DNA of 64,000 nt from Pedobacter ginsengisoli (GCF_030244015.1 NZ_JASSYX010000001.1:1178001-1242000), one strand, 5' to 3'; numbered from the stretch's first letter, positions 1 to 10,180 are shown. Translations and numbers: made by a program. Notes: generated by a model not told the origin, from the letters alone.

Positions 1-1
1 G

Positions 2-409
2 CAATACCTGAATTATGCTGAAGCATTGAATGAAGCTCAGGGACCCGTGGGCGATGTTTACACCTATGTAAACCTCATCAGGACCAGGGCAGGAATGCCA
101 AATTTACCGGTCGGGTTATCAAAAGATCAGATGCGGGAAAGAATCAGACATGAACGCAGAATTGAGCTGGCATTTGAGACACACCGTTTCTTTGATACCC
201 GCCGGTGGAAAATTGCTGAGGTTACAGATAATGCCATCATCTATGGATTGGATGTACAGGCAACTGGATACAATATGTCAAGTGATGCCTTTTATAAAAG
301 AACTCCAATTGAGAAGAGGGTTTTTGATCCCGGCAAACATTATTTATGGCCTATTCCCCAGGTTGAGATCAATAAGAATCCTAAACTGGTGCAAAATCCG
401 AACTGGTAA
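2..409 (+). CDS. SusD/RagB family nutrient-binding outer-membrane lipoprotein, C-terminal part
   Basis: The frame is open from base 2 and its beginning lies outside the window; 135 residues remain. The opening residues QYLNYAEALNEA and the later RTRAGMPNLP and RRIELAFETHRFFDTRRWK stretches are the conserved C-terminal signature of SusD/RagB proteins. The fragment ends with a closing segment of the type LWPIPQVEINKNPKLVQNPNW. SusD proteins sit on the outer face of the outer membrane and deliver glycans or other oligomers to the partner SusC channel, so a susC gene probably lies just upstream. An intrinsic terminator follows the stop codon, separating this gene from the transporter operon. The family is certain; the substrate is unknown. 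Confidence 0.93.
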   Translation, partial: QYLNYAEALNEAQGPVGDVYTYVNLIRTRAGMPNLPVGLSKDQMRERIRHERRIELAFETHRFFDTRRWKIAEVTDNAIIYGLDVQATGYNMSSDAFYKRTPIEKRVFDPGKHYLWPIPQVEINKNPKLVQNPNW

Positions 410-421
410 TCAGATTCCTGC

Positions 422-453
422 AGGGCAGGTATTTTCTTGTCTGCCCTTTTTTT
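422..453 (+). terminator. intrinsic terminator after susD
   Basis: A 7-bp GC-rich stem (AGGGCAG at 422-428 with CTGCCCT at 441-447) closes a 12-nt loop and runs straight into seven or more T residues. It lies 13 bp after the susD stop, so the downstream transporter operon probably has its own start or depends on read-through. Confidence 0.75.
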
Positions 454-534
454 AAACACACATACTATGAGGATCCTTTTAAATACTTTTAAATAAAAGA
501 ATGATAACAGGTTACACATTACACAAATGAAATT

Positions 535-2388
535 ATGATTTGGGCTCAATTAGACATTTGGATCGTTGCGGTATACATTTTACTTATGCTGGGTATTGGA
601 TTCTGGCACCGCCGTTTTGCCAACAAAAGCATGGATAATTTTTTCCTGGGCGGAAGAAAGATCCCCGGCTGGCTGAACGGAATTTCCTATACCTCTGCAT
701 TGGTAAGCCCCGATGCTGCGACAGGATATGGCGGATTGGCCGTTGCCACCGGCGGATTTATCTGCTGGTGGTATTTAAGCCGCTTTGGACTGGCGTTATT
801 TTTAGGGGGGGTACTGTTCGCGTTCTTTTGGAGAAAACTTAATCTGTTCACATCACTCGAATTTTATGACCTGAGGTTTCCCAGGCGCGCCGCTTCGGCG
901 ATGAGGTTATGGATCGCCATCCGGACTTCATTGATCGCAATGCCCGCATGGACAGGGATTACCCTGCTTGCCGCTTGTAAGATCATGGGCCCGGCATTCG
1001 ACCTTAGTAAAATACAAACCCTTTTGCTGGTTGTGCCCATATCGCTGCTCTTTGTATTTTCTTCAGGATATAAAGGGGTAGTAATCTCGAATTTTATCCA
1101 GATGATTATCTTTTTTGCCGGAACGCTGCTGCTTGCTTACCTCACCCTGAAGCATTTTGGCGGAGCAACAGCCATGGTTGGAGCCATTACCGGAAAATTC
1201 GGCCCGTTAAGTACCGAAATACTGGGTTCAGTGCCACCCGAAAAACATGCCATATTTCCGCTGGCTGCTGCTTTCGGATGGCTTTTCGGGCAAAGTATCG
1301 GCTATGGCGGCGATGCAGCCCCCATGGGTGGTGCGATGGAAGGTCAGCGGATACTCTCTACACGCACGCCTGCCGAAGCGTTGACCATGTATGTCGTTGC
1401 GGCAATATCCATGTTTCTCCTGCTGCTGCTGGTTACCCTGCCCAGCATAAGCGCTGCGGTGATGTGGCCTGAGCTTCGGGAAGCAGGTGCTGACCGTGAA
1501 CTGGTGTATGGAAAGCTGATGAAAGCCCTGCTGCCCGCAGGAGCAATGGGCCTGATGATCGCTGCGATGCTGGCGGCAACGATGTCGACAGTTGGTGATA
1601 ATCTTAATTTTGGCAGCCAGGTATTGGTCAGCGATATTTATAAGCGCTGGTTCGTTCCTGGTGCAAAAGAGAAACACTACCTGCATATGGGGAAACTCGG
1701 TATGGTCATTATACTGGCCCTGTCCGTGGCCGTTGTTTTTAATGTGCTGATCATCACTGATGTGGCCATATTCATGCTTTCTTTAAGTGCTGCCGAGCTG
1801 CCTGCTAACTGGGCACAATGGTGGTGGTGGCGCTTTAATGGCCCGGCAAGGGTAGCGGCTTCCTTTGGCGGAGCAGCCATTTTCTGCCTGGTTGTTGTCG
1901 GACCGAAATTGCTGGTTATGGCCGGGGTATCTGGCGCCTCAGTATTGATCATTGCCTGGTACTGGCAAACCTTGCTGGTCATGGGTATTACAACTTTACT
2001 TTGGATTATTGTGGCCCTGCTTACAAAACCTGATCCTGAACAGCTGCTGAGTGATTTTTATGTCCGTGCGCGGCCACTGGGATTTTGGGGGCCATTTCAA
2101 AAACTGGCTACAGCAGAGGTCAAAAGATCTGCCAGGCCAATTTTCACAGGTCTGCTGATCGCAGTATTGGGTGCATCTGCTGTAGCCTTATTTATCCTTG
2201 GATTTACGCATGCCTGGTTTGCGCGCTACATGACAAGTGTCACTGTACTGGCAATTGCCGTAATCATCTTCTGCGTCTTCTGGAAAATGGCACAACGCTA
2301 CCTTACGTTTCTGGAGCTCAGGCTGGACGATCGATCTGACAAAGCGGATCCTGGAATGGTGATCCCCATCAAAAAAATAAATCAATAA
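535..2388 (+). CDS. sodium:solute symporter (SSS) family transporter
   Basis: A 617-residue multispanning inner-membrane protein. The N-terminus (WIVAVYILLMLGIGFWHRR, then the FFLGGRKIPGW segment) is the typical first helix and loop of SSS-family sodium/solute symporters, and about 13 or more hydrophobic segments follow. It is somewhat longer than the usual 450-550 residues because of extra C-terminal helices and a cytoplasmic KxDPE-rich loop near residues 500-530. It opens a run of seven closely spaced same-strand genes ending at 11620, which suggests it imports the product released by the periplasmic hydrolases encoded further down. The substrate cannot be read from sequence; sugars, sialic-acid-like acids and inositol-like polyols are all handled by this family. 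Confidence 0.9.
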   Translation: MIWAQLDIWIVAVYILLMLGIGFWHRRFANKSMDNFFLGGRKIPGWLNGISYTSALVSPDAATGYGGLAVATGGFICWWYLSRFGLALFLGGVLFAFFWRKLNLFTSLEFYDLRFPRRAASAMRLWIAIRTSLIAMPAWTGITLLAACKIMGPAFDLSKIQTLLLVVPISLLFVFSSGYKGVVISNFIQMIIFFAGTLLLAYLTLKHFGGATAMVGAITGKFGPLSTEILGSVPPEKHAIFPLAAAFGWLFGQSIGYGGDAAPMGGAMEGQRILSTRTPAEALTMYVVAAISMFLLLLLVTLPSISAAVMWPELREAGADRELVYGKLMKALLPAGAMGLMIAAMLAATMSTVGDNLNFGSQVLVSDIYKRWFVPGAKEKHYLHMGKLGMVIILALSVAVVFNVLIITDVAIFMLSLSAAELPANWAQWWWWRFNGPARVAASFGGAAIFCLVVVGPKLLVMAGVSGASVLIIAWYWQTLLVMGITTLLWIIVALLTKPDPEQLLSDFYVRARPLGFWGPFQKLATAEVKRSARPIFTGLLIAVLGASAVALFILGFTHAWFARYMTSVTVLAIAVIIFCVFWKMAQRYLTFLELRLDDRSDKADPGMVIPIKKINQ

Positions 2389-2407
2389 AACACATAAACA
2401 TAATTAA

Positions 2408-3214
2408 ATGAAAAAAGAAATCAATTCTGACCGCGAGCATGTCCTGTACCTGGGTGACTGGGTTTTCAGTGTGGGTCCCTTATTTATTGAAACACCATTT
2501 GGTACAGAGACAAAAGATGCTGATCTGCATTTCTATGGCAAGCGTCTGGTACAGGCGATTGATCCGCTGGTTGAAGTGACCAGTATGGCCAACTGGGAGC
2601 TGTACAGAATGCAGCCAGGGCGGCTTGAAGAAATTTTGGATCAGTCAAAGGGCCTCATCATCAGTGACGTTGAAGCCAAATGCTTCCATCTTTTCCCAAG
2701 TTTTTTTGACCGTGCACAGCGCCAAGATAAGGTCGTCACCTTTCCAGACCGCTTGACGTCTATTAAAACCTGGATAGAAGATGGCGGGGGTCTGATGATG
2801 CTCGGCGGCTGGCTGTCTTTTAGCGGGGCCCTGGGCAAATCCGGTTGGGGACGGAGTTCATTCTCAAACGCACTTCCGGTCCAGTGCATGGCTACGGAAG
2901 ATTTGGTTGAATCATCAGCAGGCTTTACTGCTGAAGTTCTGGAACCGGAGCATCCGGCGGTAAAAGGACTGGCCTGGGATAAATTTCCACCAATATTCGG
3001 GTACAATGAAGTCACAGCAAAGCCGGAAGGCCAGGTATTGGTCCGTGTGAAAGAAACCGGCCATCCACTGGTTGTGGTAGGCGAATACGGAAAAGGCAGA
3101 GTACTGACCTATATGTCTGATCCTGCGCCGCACTGGGGCATCAATTTCGAACTATGGGAAAGCTACGATGCCTTTTGGCAGCAGGCACTGAACTGGGTGA
3201 AGAAAAAAAACTAA
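2408..3214 (+). CDS. glutamine-amidotransferase-like (GATase1/DUF1355-type) protein
   Basis: This 268-residue cytoplasmic protein has no signal peptide. The order of strands, the VLYLGDWVFSVGP start and the WIEDGGGLMMLGGWLSFSG segment near residues 121-140 match class-I glutamine-amidotransferase-like proteins of the PF07090 kind. The C-terminal half has PLVVVGEYGKGRVLTYMSDPAPHWG, a pattern common to this group. At the nucleophile elbow I see Gly-Gly-Trp rather than a clear Gly-Cys-Gly, so glutaminase activity is doubtful and the real reaction is unknown. It begins 19 bp after the symporter gene and ends 15 bp before the ceramidase-like gene, so it is an operon member. Confidence 0.75.
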   Translation: MKKEINSDREHVLYLGDWVFSVGPLFIETPFGTETKDADLHFYGKRLVQAIDPLVEVTSMANWELYRMQPGRLEEILDQSKGLIISDVEAKCFHLFPSFFDRAQRQDKVVTFPDRLTSIKTWIEDGGGLMMLGGWLSFSGALGKSGWGRSSFSNALPVQCMATEDLVESSAGFTAEVLEPEHPAVKGLAWDKFPPIFGYNEVTAKPEGQVLVRVKETGHPLVVVGEYGKGRVLTYMSDPAPHWGINFELWESYDAFWQQALNWVKKKN

Positions 3215-3229
3215 AAAATACATACACAA

Positions 3230-4444
3230 ATGAGCCAGATATTATTAGCCGGAGCTTCCGTTACAGACATTACACCACCCCTTGAAGTGGGGTTGCTTAC
3301 TTCGTCGGTAAGGGGTGAATACAAACCATTTGAATCTATAAGAACGCCTCTTCATGCCAGGGTACTGGTGTTAAAATCCGGTACAGAAACTGTGGCTGTC
3401 GTAGCCCTGGACTTGCTTGCTTTGAGTGATACTTCAGTCGGCGGCTGGAATGCATTTAAAGAGGGCATTGCCGGGTCCGTTAAAGCCGGTAAGATCATAC
3501 TTTGCTGCACGCATACACATAATGCGCCTGAATCAGGAGCCATAACAGATCTGTATTTGACCAGTGCATTTCAGAATTGGTTGAAGGACGTACAGGGAAA
3601 ACTGAAACTAGCAATTGAGCAGGCTTTGAATGCTGCCGTTCCCTGCAGCGTTTCTATAGCTTCAGAGCTGCTGGATGGTTTTTCCTTACAACGCCGCATT
3701 AAAACACCTGATGGGATCATTATGTCTGATAGTATCCAGCCTATTCGCGGGGATCTTATGGAGCGTGAACCGGTAGACCGCAGGGTGAAGTGCCTCAAGT
3801 TTACCAGCGGCCGGGGTGTGGTCATTGCCACTGTAGTACAAGCCATTTGCCATCCCGTACATGAAATGTGCATGCCACATGTATCGGCCGAATTTCCCGG
3901 GGAATTATGCAATGCGCTCGATGAACGCGGTCTGAATGGCATGAGCATGTTCCTTAACGGAGCAGCCGGCGATACCAATCCGCCAACGGTATCGATGGGC
4001 CCCGAGTCATCCAGAAAACACGGGCTTGCTATGGCTGAAATTGTGGAAGAACAACTGTATACTGATCTGAATGTGAGTTCATTCACATTTCAGCATAGAG
4101 AAATTCAGCTAGCTATAAGGCCGGGTTCCGGCATCACCAATCCATCGGATGCACTGGCAAGAATCAATACATTGACATTCGGAGACCTGGCCATTGTTTT
4201 TTTACCCGGAGAGATCTTTGTGGAAACCGCGCTGAAAATAGAAAGAGATGCCGGTACAGAACAGACAATAATCGTAGGATTTTCAGAAAACAGCATCGGA
4301 TATGTGCCAACTGAAACGGCTTTTACGGAAGGTGGCTATGAGACCGGTCCCGGCAGGTGGTCCTATGTCGAGCACACCGCGGAAAGACGTATCTTAAACG
4401 AAACAATGAGACTAATTGGAACTGATCTGGCAAAACCTAATTGA
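3230..4444 (+). CDS. neutral/alkaline non-lysosomal ceramidase N-terminal-type hydrolase
   Basis: A 404-residue protein beginning ILLAGASVTDITPP, the standard opening of neutral-ceramidase N-terminal domains. Zinc-site-like histidines H95 and H97 occur in CTHTHNAPE, a CHPVHEM segment lies near residues 205-211, GAAGDTNPP matches the family's conserved Gly-rich active-site loop, and LPGEIFVE lies near the C-terminus. It lacks the Ig-like C-terminal domain of true ceramidases (about 650-700 residues) and has no signal peptide, so it is probably a cytoplasmic amide or ester hydrolase. Its operon with glycan-type hydrolases argues for a non-sphingolipid substrate. Its stop codon abuts the next start codon, implying coupled translation. 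Confidence 0.8.
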   Translation: MSQILLAGASVTDITPPLEVGLLTSSVRGEYKPFESIRTPLHARVLVLKSGTETVAVVALDLLALSDTSVGGWNAFKEGIAGSVKAGKIILCCTHTHNAPESGAITDLYLTSAFQNWLKDVQGKLKLAIEQALNAAVPCSVSIASELLDGFSLQRRIKTPDGIIMSDSIQPIRGDLMEREPVDRRVKCLKFTSGRGVVIATVVQAICHPVHEMCMPHVSAEFPGELCNALDERGLNGMSMFLNGAAGDTNPPTVSMGPESSRKHGLAMAEIVEEQLYTDLNVSSFTFQHREIQLAIRPGSGITNPSDALARINTLTFGDLAIVFLPGEIFVETALKIERDAGTEQTIIVGFSENSIGYVPTETAFTEGGYETGPGRWSYVEHTAERRILNETMRLIGTDLAKPN

Positions 4445-6604
4445 ATGAATATGATGAAAAATATCAAAGCTTTAATTTTGATGATGCTGTTTCTGACGGC
4501 CTCGTCGGTTGATATCCTTGCACAAAATAAAACGCTGTACCATTACGGCAGTATTAAAAATGACCTGTACATCTACCTTAAAAACAGTGGTTTTGTCCTC
4601 AAGACTTACCCTACTCCGATGGAGGCCATAAAGGCAGCGCCGTCAAATGCAGGTTTGCTGCTGCTTGGTAAAGCCTATCCGGAAACAGATCCTCAGAATT
4701 CTATAAGCCTGACAGGTCTTAAACAGATCACCGCTAAAAAACTGAAAGTATATGTCGAATATCCTGCAGCTTATCCCAAACTGGACCTGAGCAGCAAGCC
4801 GCTCGAAACCCACCTGGAACGTGGCGTGGTTACAACTGATATTTTTGGGAGCAGCCTGCCCAGACTATCGCTCTTTGGCATCCACAACTGCCATATCTTG
4901 CCGGTAAAAGTTGATGATCCCTTAATTGTACTGGCAAAGGTAGTCGGTGTAGATAAAGCCGAACTGGGTCTTGACAGCACAATCAGCTATCCCTTATTGT
5001 TTAGAAAAGACAATGTGCTGATCGGTACAACTGCGCTCAGCAATTTTAAAACCGGCCGTTACGGTCCTGAAAAATCGGTCAGGCAAGTGCTCAGTTACAT
5101 CGTAACACAGGTAACAGGTGCCAAAAATGTTCAGCTGAAAAACTGGAAAGGAGATGTAAGGCCAGCTTTTGGACCCAATGAGCCCCTGCCGGAAACGGCC
5201 AGACTCAACGGCATTAAAGCGGGCGTAGAGTGGTTTGCCAACGGGAGGTTCTATGTACATCCGGAATGGAAGGCAGACTGGTTAAAATACGGTTCGGACG
5301 GATTGAAACCAGTAGGCCCGCCGGTGAGCCAGAGCAAGCCAAACGGCGACGGCAGTCTGGGTATACTCGAAGGTCATACGTCAACCATATACTATGACGG
5401 CAGTCAGCAGTACCGGTACTGGATGCGGGCCGACGTCCAGGGAGAGGCCAGTATGGCACTGGCGGCTGCTGGCGCGCTGCTCAACAATGAAGACTTTAAA
5501 GCACGGTCGGCCAAACTGATCGATTACATGTTTCATACATCAAACCTGCGTGCAGGACCAAAAAACGATCCAAACAGCCCGGCATACGGCCTCATTGGCT
5601 GGGCCACTACCAACGCAGGCACCTTTTACGGAGATGACAACTCACGCGCCATACTGGGGGCAATAGCTGCAGCTGCCTATCTTAAAAACACCAAATGGGA
5701 CAAGGAACTTGCAGAAGCCATTATGGCAAATTTCAGAACAACCGGCAAAGAAGGTTTCCGTGGTGAGCGGCTGGAAGAAGCGGATATCATCCGGAATGGA
5801 TGGCCCTATTACTACAACCGGAGCGTGATACATCCATCACCGCATTTTGAGTCCTGGATGTGGGCATTGTACCTGTGGCTTTATGATAAGACAGGCTACG
5901 AACCCTTATTGTCCAGAACCAAAGAAGCCATCCGCATTACCATGGCCAATTATCCGGAAAAGTGGAAATGGGGAAGCAGTCTGCAGACCCAGCGGGCCAG
6001 AATGATATTGCCGCTTGCCTGGTTACTTCGGCTTGAAAATACGGAGGAACACCGTGGCTGGCTCGACCTGGTTGCCGGTGATATGCTGAAGAACCAGGTA
6101 GATTGCGGTGCGATAAGAGAAGAGCTGGGAAAGGGTAAGGGCATGTTTAAGGAGCTGAAGAAGAACAGTGATTATGGTACCGATGAGGGATCTTTAATCA
6201 CCATGAACGGTCAGGAAATATCATGTATGCTTTATACCAACAATTTTGCGCTGTTTAGCCTTCATGAAGCGGCAAAGGTCACCGGAGATAAAAAATACAA
6301 GGATGCGACAGACCGGCTGGCTGATTTTCTGGTCCGGATACAGGTGCAAAGTGAAAAGCATAAAGACCTTGACGGCGCCTGGTTCAGGGCGTTTGATTAT
6401 GGGAAATGGGATTATTGGGCATCTAATTCAGATGCGGGCTGGGGTGCATGGTGCACGCTCACCGGATGGATCCAAAGCTGGATCGTAACCAGCCAGGTCC
6501 AGATCCAGCAGCAGCAAAGCTTCTGGGACATTACAAAAAATACGGCGCTAAAAACTACCGGAAAAGCAGTGGTAGAGGATATGATGAAAACACCGCAAAA
6601 ATAA
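4445..6604 (+). CDS. secreted six-hairpin-glycosidase-like protein of unknown specificity
   Basis: A 719-residue exported protein. After a short charged start, residues 6-27 form a signal peptide ending near ILAQ. Residues 30-250 form an alpha/beta region. From about residue 290 onward there are repeated Trp/Tyr-rich helical pairs ([59 protein letters not shown]) of the kind found in (alpha/alpha)6 toroid glycosidases. I cannot place it in a numbered glycoside-hydrolase family or assign catalytic residues. Several Met codons cluster at the start (4445, 4451, 4454); the first touches the upstream stop codon. It lies between the ceramidase-like and histidinol-dehydrogenase-like genes. Confidence 0.65.
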   Translation: MNMMKNIKALILMMLFLTASSVDILAQNKTLYHYGSIKNDLYIYLKNSGFVLKTYPTPMEAIKAAPSNAGLLLLGKAYPETDPQNSISLTGLKQITAKKLKVYVEYPAAYPKLDLSSKPLETHLERGVVTTDIFGSSLPRLSLFGIHNCHILPVKVDDPLIVLAKVVGVDKAELGLDSTISYPLLFRKDNVLIGTTALSNFKTGRYGPEKSVRQVLSYIVTQVTGAKNVQLKNWKGDVRPAFGPNEPLPETARLNGIKAGVEWFANGRFYVHPEWKADWLKYGSDGLKPVGPPVSQSKPNGDGSLGILEGHTSTIYYDGSQQYRYWMRADVQGEASMALAAAGALLNNEDFKARSAKLIDYMFHTSNLRAGPKNDPNSPAYGLIGWATTNAGTFYGDDNSRAILGAIAAAAYLKNTKWDKELAEAIMANFRTTGKEGFRGERLEEADIIRNGWPYYYNRSVIHPSPHFESWMWALYLWLYDKTGYEPLLSRTKEAIRITMANYPEKWKWGSSLQTQRARMILPLAWLLRLENTEEHRGWLDLVAGDMLKNQVDCGAIREELGKGKGMFKELKKNSDYGTDEGSLITMNGQEISCMLYTNNFALFSLHEAAKVTGDKKYKDATDRLADFLVRIQVQSEKHKDLDGAWFRAFDYGKWDYWASNSDAGWGAWCTLTGWIQSWIVTSQVQIQQQQSFWDITKNTALKTTGKAVVEDMMKTPQK

Positions 6605-6612
6605 CTATCTAC

Positions 6613-7905
6613 ATGGCAAGATTTATAAAAAAAGGGCAGAGTGAAGCCGATAAAAAAGGCGATGATCTAAGGATCAGAGAAACAGTAGAGCGGATCATTA
6701 AGGAAATCACAGCTCATGGAGATGCAGCAGTTAGAAAATATGCAGAGGAGTTTGACCACTGGACACCTGACAGCTTCAGGTTGTCCGATGCGCAGATACG
6801 GCAAATCGTAGACGGCACTTCGCAGCAGGTAAAAGACGACATTTTGTTTGCTCAAAAGCAGATCAGGTTTTTTGCGGAGCAGCAGAGAGGATCTGTAAAA
6901 GATCTTGAAATCGAAACATTACCGGGAGTATTTCTCGGCCATAAAAATATTCCTGTCAATAGCGTAGGCTGTTACATCCCGGGCGGGCGGTACCCAATGG
7001 TTGCTTCGGCGCACATGAGCATCCTCACGGCTAAAGTTGCCGGCGTTAAGCGGGTCATTGCCTGTACTCCACCTATAAATGGCAAAATACCCGAAGCAAC
7101 AGTATGTGCCATGCATTTTGCGGGGGCTGATGAAATTTATATCCTTGGAGGCATTCAGGCAGTCTGTGCAATGGCCATTGGTACCGAAAATATAACGCCA
7201 ACAGATATGATCGTAGGGCCGGGAAATGCTTACGTAGCCGAAGCAAAGCGGCAACTTTTTGGGCGTGTAGGAATTGATCTTTTTGCCGGACCGACAGAAA
7301 TACTGGTCATTGCAGACGAGACCGCCGATGCAGAGATGGTAGCTTGTGACTTGCTGGGACAGGCGGAACACGGCCCTACATCACCTGCAGCTTTGATCAC
7401 CAGCTCTGAAGCGCTGGCCCTGGAAACCCTTAAAGAGATCGAACGTCAGCTCAAAGTTCTACCAACTGCTGACGTCGCCGGACCTGCATGGCGCGATTAC
7501 GGCACAGTGATTTTGGTGGCTGATGAGAAAGAAGCGGTAGCTGAAGCCGACAAGCTTGCGTATGAGCACGTGGAGGTGCTGACACGTGAACCCAATTATT
7601 TCCTGGAGCAAATGACCAACTATGGTGCATTGTTTCTGGGACCTGAAACCAATGTGGCTTATGGTGATAAGGTGATTGGTACCAATCATACGCTGCCAAC
7701 CATGAAGGCCGCCAGATATACTGGCGGCCTTTGGGTCGGTAAATTCTTAAAAAACTGCACTTATCAACGCTGTACACCGGAGGCCAGTGTACAGATTGGT
7801 GAGTATGCGATGCGCCTGTGCGATCTCGAGGGTTTTGCAGGGCATAAAGAACAGGCTGCCCTTAGGGTCAGACGTTATAAAAAAAATAATATTTTTATTG
7901 AGTAA
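6613..7905 (+). CDS. histidinol-dehydrogenase-family enzyme, HpsN-like catabolic dehydrogenase
   Basis: A 430-residue enzyme. Start 6613 is chosen because it lies 9 bp past the upstream stop and gives the normal family length; the frame itself opens earlier. The zinc ligands of histidinol dehydrogenase are recognisable: Q250 and H253 in GQAEHGP, D352 in [10 protein letters not shown], and H411 in FAGHKEQAA. The catalytic pair E318-H319 lies in YEHVEVL. The [13 protein letters not shown] loop resembles sulfopropanediol 3-dehydrogenase (HpsN). No other his gene is nearby and all neighbours are catabolic, so an NAD-dependent alcohol-to-acid oxidation of a substrate-derived polyol is inferred rather than histidine synthesis. 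The exact substrate is unknown. Confidence 0.85.
   Translation: MARFIKKGQSEADKKGDDLRIRETVERIIKEITAHGDAAVRKYAEEFDHWTPDSFRLSDAQIRQIVDGTSQQVKDDILFAQKQIRFFAEQQRGSVKDLEIETLPGVFLGHKNIPVNSVGCYIPGGRYPMVASAHMSILTAKVAGVKRVIACTPPINGKIPEATVCAMHFAGADEIYILGGIQAVCAMAIGTENITPTDMIVGPGNAYVAEAKRQLFGRVGIDLFAGPTEILVIADETADAEMVACDLLGQAEHGPTSPAALITSSEALALETLKEIERQLKVLPTADVAGPAWRDYGTVILVADEKEAVAEADKLAYEHVEVLTREPNYFLEQMTNYGALFLGPETNVAYGDKVIGTNHTLPTMKAARYTGGLWVGKFLKNCTYQRCTPEASVQIGEYAMRLCDLEGFAGHKEQAALRVRRYKKNNIFIE
7705..7731 (+). repeat. perfect hairpin inside the hisD-like coding sequence
   Basis: An 11-bp perfect GC-rich inverted repeat (7705-7715 and 7721-7731) with an ATATA loop encodes part of the MKAARYTGG segment of the dehydrogenase. 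It resembles a terminator stem, but only two T residues close it. It could slow ribosomes or RNA polymerase, or be coincidental. Confidence 0.6.
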
Positions 7906-7920
7906 ATTAATTGAAAGACA

Positions 7921-10179
7921 ATGAAAACGTTATGCTGTTTATTGATGCTGATGGTATGGTTTCCGCCGTTTGAGCTGCTCGCACAGGATACTGGAGCTGC
8001 TTCAGGTTTGCCATCCGTGCCCCATGGTTATGATGCGTACAGAAGATGGGACCTGCTTCCGCTGCAACGCATTGGCGTACGTGCCTATATGCGCAGTACC
8101 CATGACCGTCTGGGCGGCAACCATCATGCAGATGCCGGACATTTTCTTTTTATGAACAAGGAAGATGAAAATGTAACCCTGGATGTAAAAGGAAATGGGG
8201 TGTTTTATTTCTTTCGCGCCAACCACTGGCATGGGAGCCCATGGCATTTTGTTGTTGACGGAAAAGATAATCTGGTAAAAGAAACGGGCACTTCAGATCC
8301 TGCCAACGCCAAAAAGAAGTTTAAAGACACATCATTCATCCCTGAAAGTGCTTTTCCCGCTCCGCTGGCCTGGACCTGGTCCACTACTAAAGGTGCCGAT
8401 CTGATCTGGACGCCAATGCCCTTTCAGGATTCATTGCGGATAGCTTATTCCCGTACATTTTACGGCACGGGCTATTATATTTACCACCTGTATGCCAATG
8501 AACCAGCTAGGCTGCAATCCTGGGATATGACTAAAACACCAGATCAGGATGTTACAGAACTGCTAAGCCGCTCCGGGACAGACATTGCCCCAAAAGACAT
8601 TGAGGCAGTTAAAGGTAAAGTGAAGTTAAATAAGAAGGACATCGTACTTGCCCGGATTAAAGAAGTACCATCAACCGTCAGGGCCTTAAAACTTACCTTG
8701 CCGCTGGATAAAGCGCTGGACCTGGAGCGTATCCGCCTGCAGATCACCTGGGACAACGCCAAATATCCATCTGTGGATGCGCCTCTTTGTTTATTCTTTG
8801 GAGCCGGAACGTTTTATAACAGAGAAAATAAAGAATATCTCGTCAAAGCTTTTCCGGTTAATATTCGTTACGATTATCCAAATAAAAAGGTAGAGCTCGC
8901 TTGTTATTACCCCATGCCGTTTTTTAAGAATGCAAAAGTTGAGCTAAAAGGCATTAATCCCGAAGACAGCAGCACAGAGATTGATTTTGAAATACGTTAT
9001 GAGCCCTTGCGGTGGCGGGCGAACCATACGAGTTATTTCCATGCCACCTATAAGGACATTCCTGAACCTGAGCTGGGACAGGACATGACTTATCTCGATA
9101 CCCGGGGTATAGAAGGGCATAAGGACTGGTCTGGCAATTTTGTGGGAACATCCTTTATTTTCTCCCATCAGGCCAACCTGGGAACACTTGAAGGCGATCC
9201 GCGCTTCTTTTTTGACGACAGTGAAAGCCCGCAGGCTTACGGCACAGGAACAGAAGAATGGGGCGGGGGCGGCGATTACTGGGGTGGTGAAAATATGACC
9301 CTTCCATTTGCCGGTCACCCTTGCGGCGCACCTGGAAAAAACAAGTCCAGACACGAAAAGGACCTCATAGAATCCGGCTACCGTTTTCTGATCGCCGATC
9401 TCATGCCTTTCGGAAAAAGGGCAGTCATAAAGTTTGAGCACGGAGGTGAAAACCTGGCCACAGAACACTATGAGGCAGTGGCCTACTGGTATGGCTTGCC
9501 CGCGCCATCGCTTATTCAAACAGATGAAATAGATATCGGAAACCCGGAAAGCGAAAAAAGCCATAGCTATCATTCCCCGGCAGCCTCAGAAGCCGTATCT
9601 CTGACATCCCGCTATGAATTGGGAATAGATACATTTCCGGCAATAGCCTGGGGTCTGGAAGCCGCCAAAATCCCGGGCTATCAGGAGAAAAGCGGTAAGG
9701 AAGTTTATCCCGTACAGACAATGAACGGACGTTTTACACATGGTGTTTCAGAGTTTACGGTAAGATTGGATCTAAAAAACACAGGCGCACTTCTGCGCAG
9801 GACCCTCGACTACAGTTTTCCAAATCAAACCGCTGAAGTTTTTATTGGTGATGCATCAGCGGCTTCAGAAGCGGACATCAAATGGGAAAAGGCGGGAATC
9901 TGGTACCTTTCCGGATCGAACACAGCAGTGTTTTCTTCTCCGAATGGTGAAACAGGCAGTCGGAAAACAACAGTAGAAACATCCAACAGGTGCTTCAGGG
10001 ACGATGAGTTTTTAATTCCTGCCAGGCTAACCCAAAATAAAAAAGCCGTTAGGGTGAGGATCAAATTTGTACCCAATAACCAGCAGCTGTATCCGGGTTT
10101 TCCATTCCCTAAGGAAAGTGCCTGGAGCGAGTTCCAATATAAAGTATACAGCTATGTATTGCCAGATTTTAGAAAGTAA
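7921..10179 (+). CDS. DUF2961 (GH172-type) secreted glycoside hydrolase
   Basis: A 752-residue exported protein with a signal peptide through about residue 22 (FELLAQ). The segment YGTGTEEWGGGGDYWGG (residues 440-456) is the hallmark of DUF2961 proteins, the family renamed GH172 after difructose-anhydride and arabinofuranosidase members. E445 lies where the family carries its catalytic acid. The usual TEDYF is changed to TEEWG here and the loop is glycine-rich, so specificity may differ. An N-terminal RRWDLLPLQR segment and a beta-sandwich-like C-terminal half follow the family layout. The protein is about twice the size of minimal GH172 enzymes. It starts 15 bp after the dehydrogenase and ends one base before the esterase start. 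Confidence 0.85.
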   Translation: MKTLCCLLMLMVWFPPFELLAQDTGAASGLPSVPHGYDAYRRWDLLPLQRIGVRAYMRSTHDRLGGNHHADAGHFLFMNKEDENVTLDVKGNGVFYFFRANHWHGSPWHFVVDGKDNLVKETGTSDPANAKKKFKDTSFIPESAFPAPLAWTWSTTKGADLIWTPMPFQDSLRIAYSRTFYGTGYYIYHLYANEPARLQSWDMTKTPDQDVTELLSRSGTDIAPKDIEAVKGKVKLNKKDIVLARIKEVPSTVRALKLTLPLDKALDLERIRLQITWDNAKYPSVDAPLCLFFGAGTFYNRENKEYLVKAFPVNIRYDYPNKKVELACYYPMPFFKNAKVELKGINPEDSSTEIDFEIRYEPLRWRANHTSYFHATYKDIPEPELGQDMTYLDTRGIEGHKDWSGNFVGTSFIFSHQANLGTLEGDPRFFFDDSESPQAYGTGTEEWGGGGDYWGGENMTLPFAGHPCGAPGKNKSRHEKDLIESGYRFLIADLMPFGKRAVIKFEHGGENLATEHYEAVAYWYGLPAPSLIQTDEIDIGNPESEKSHSYHSPAASEAVSLTSRYELGIDTFPAIAWGLEAAKIPGYQEKSGKEVYPVQTMNGRFTHGVSEFTVRLDLKNTGALLRRTLDYSFPNQTAEVFIGDASAASEADIKWEKAGIWYLSGSNTAVFSSPNGETGSRKTTVETSNRCFRDDEFLIPARLTQNKKAVRVRIKFVPNNQQLYPGFPFPKESAWSEFQYKVYSYVLPDFRK

Positions 10180-10180
10180 G

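Noticed and set aside
3571..4086. Antisense frame of 171 codons opposite the ceramidase-like gene
   Set aside because: It is Ser/Pro-rich and without recognisable domains, a shadow of a supported gene.
6448..6612. Longer N-terminus of the histidinol-dehydrogenase-like gene
   Set aside because: It overlaps the upstream gene by more than 150 bp and the family N-terminus begins at 6613.
6613..7905. Annotation as biosynthetic hisD
   Set aside because: No other histidine-biosynthesis gene is nearby and the loop motif is HpsN-like.
8944..9573. Antisense frame of 209 codons opposite the DUF2961 gene
   Set aside because: It lies fully within a well-supported gene, has no domain signature and reads as Cys/Phe-rich low-information protein.
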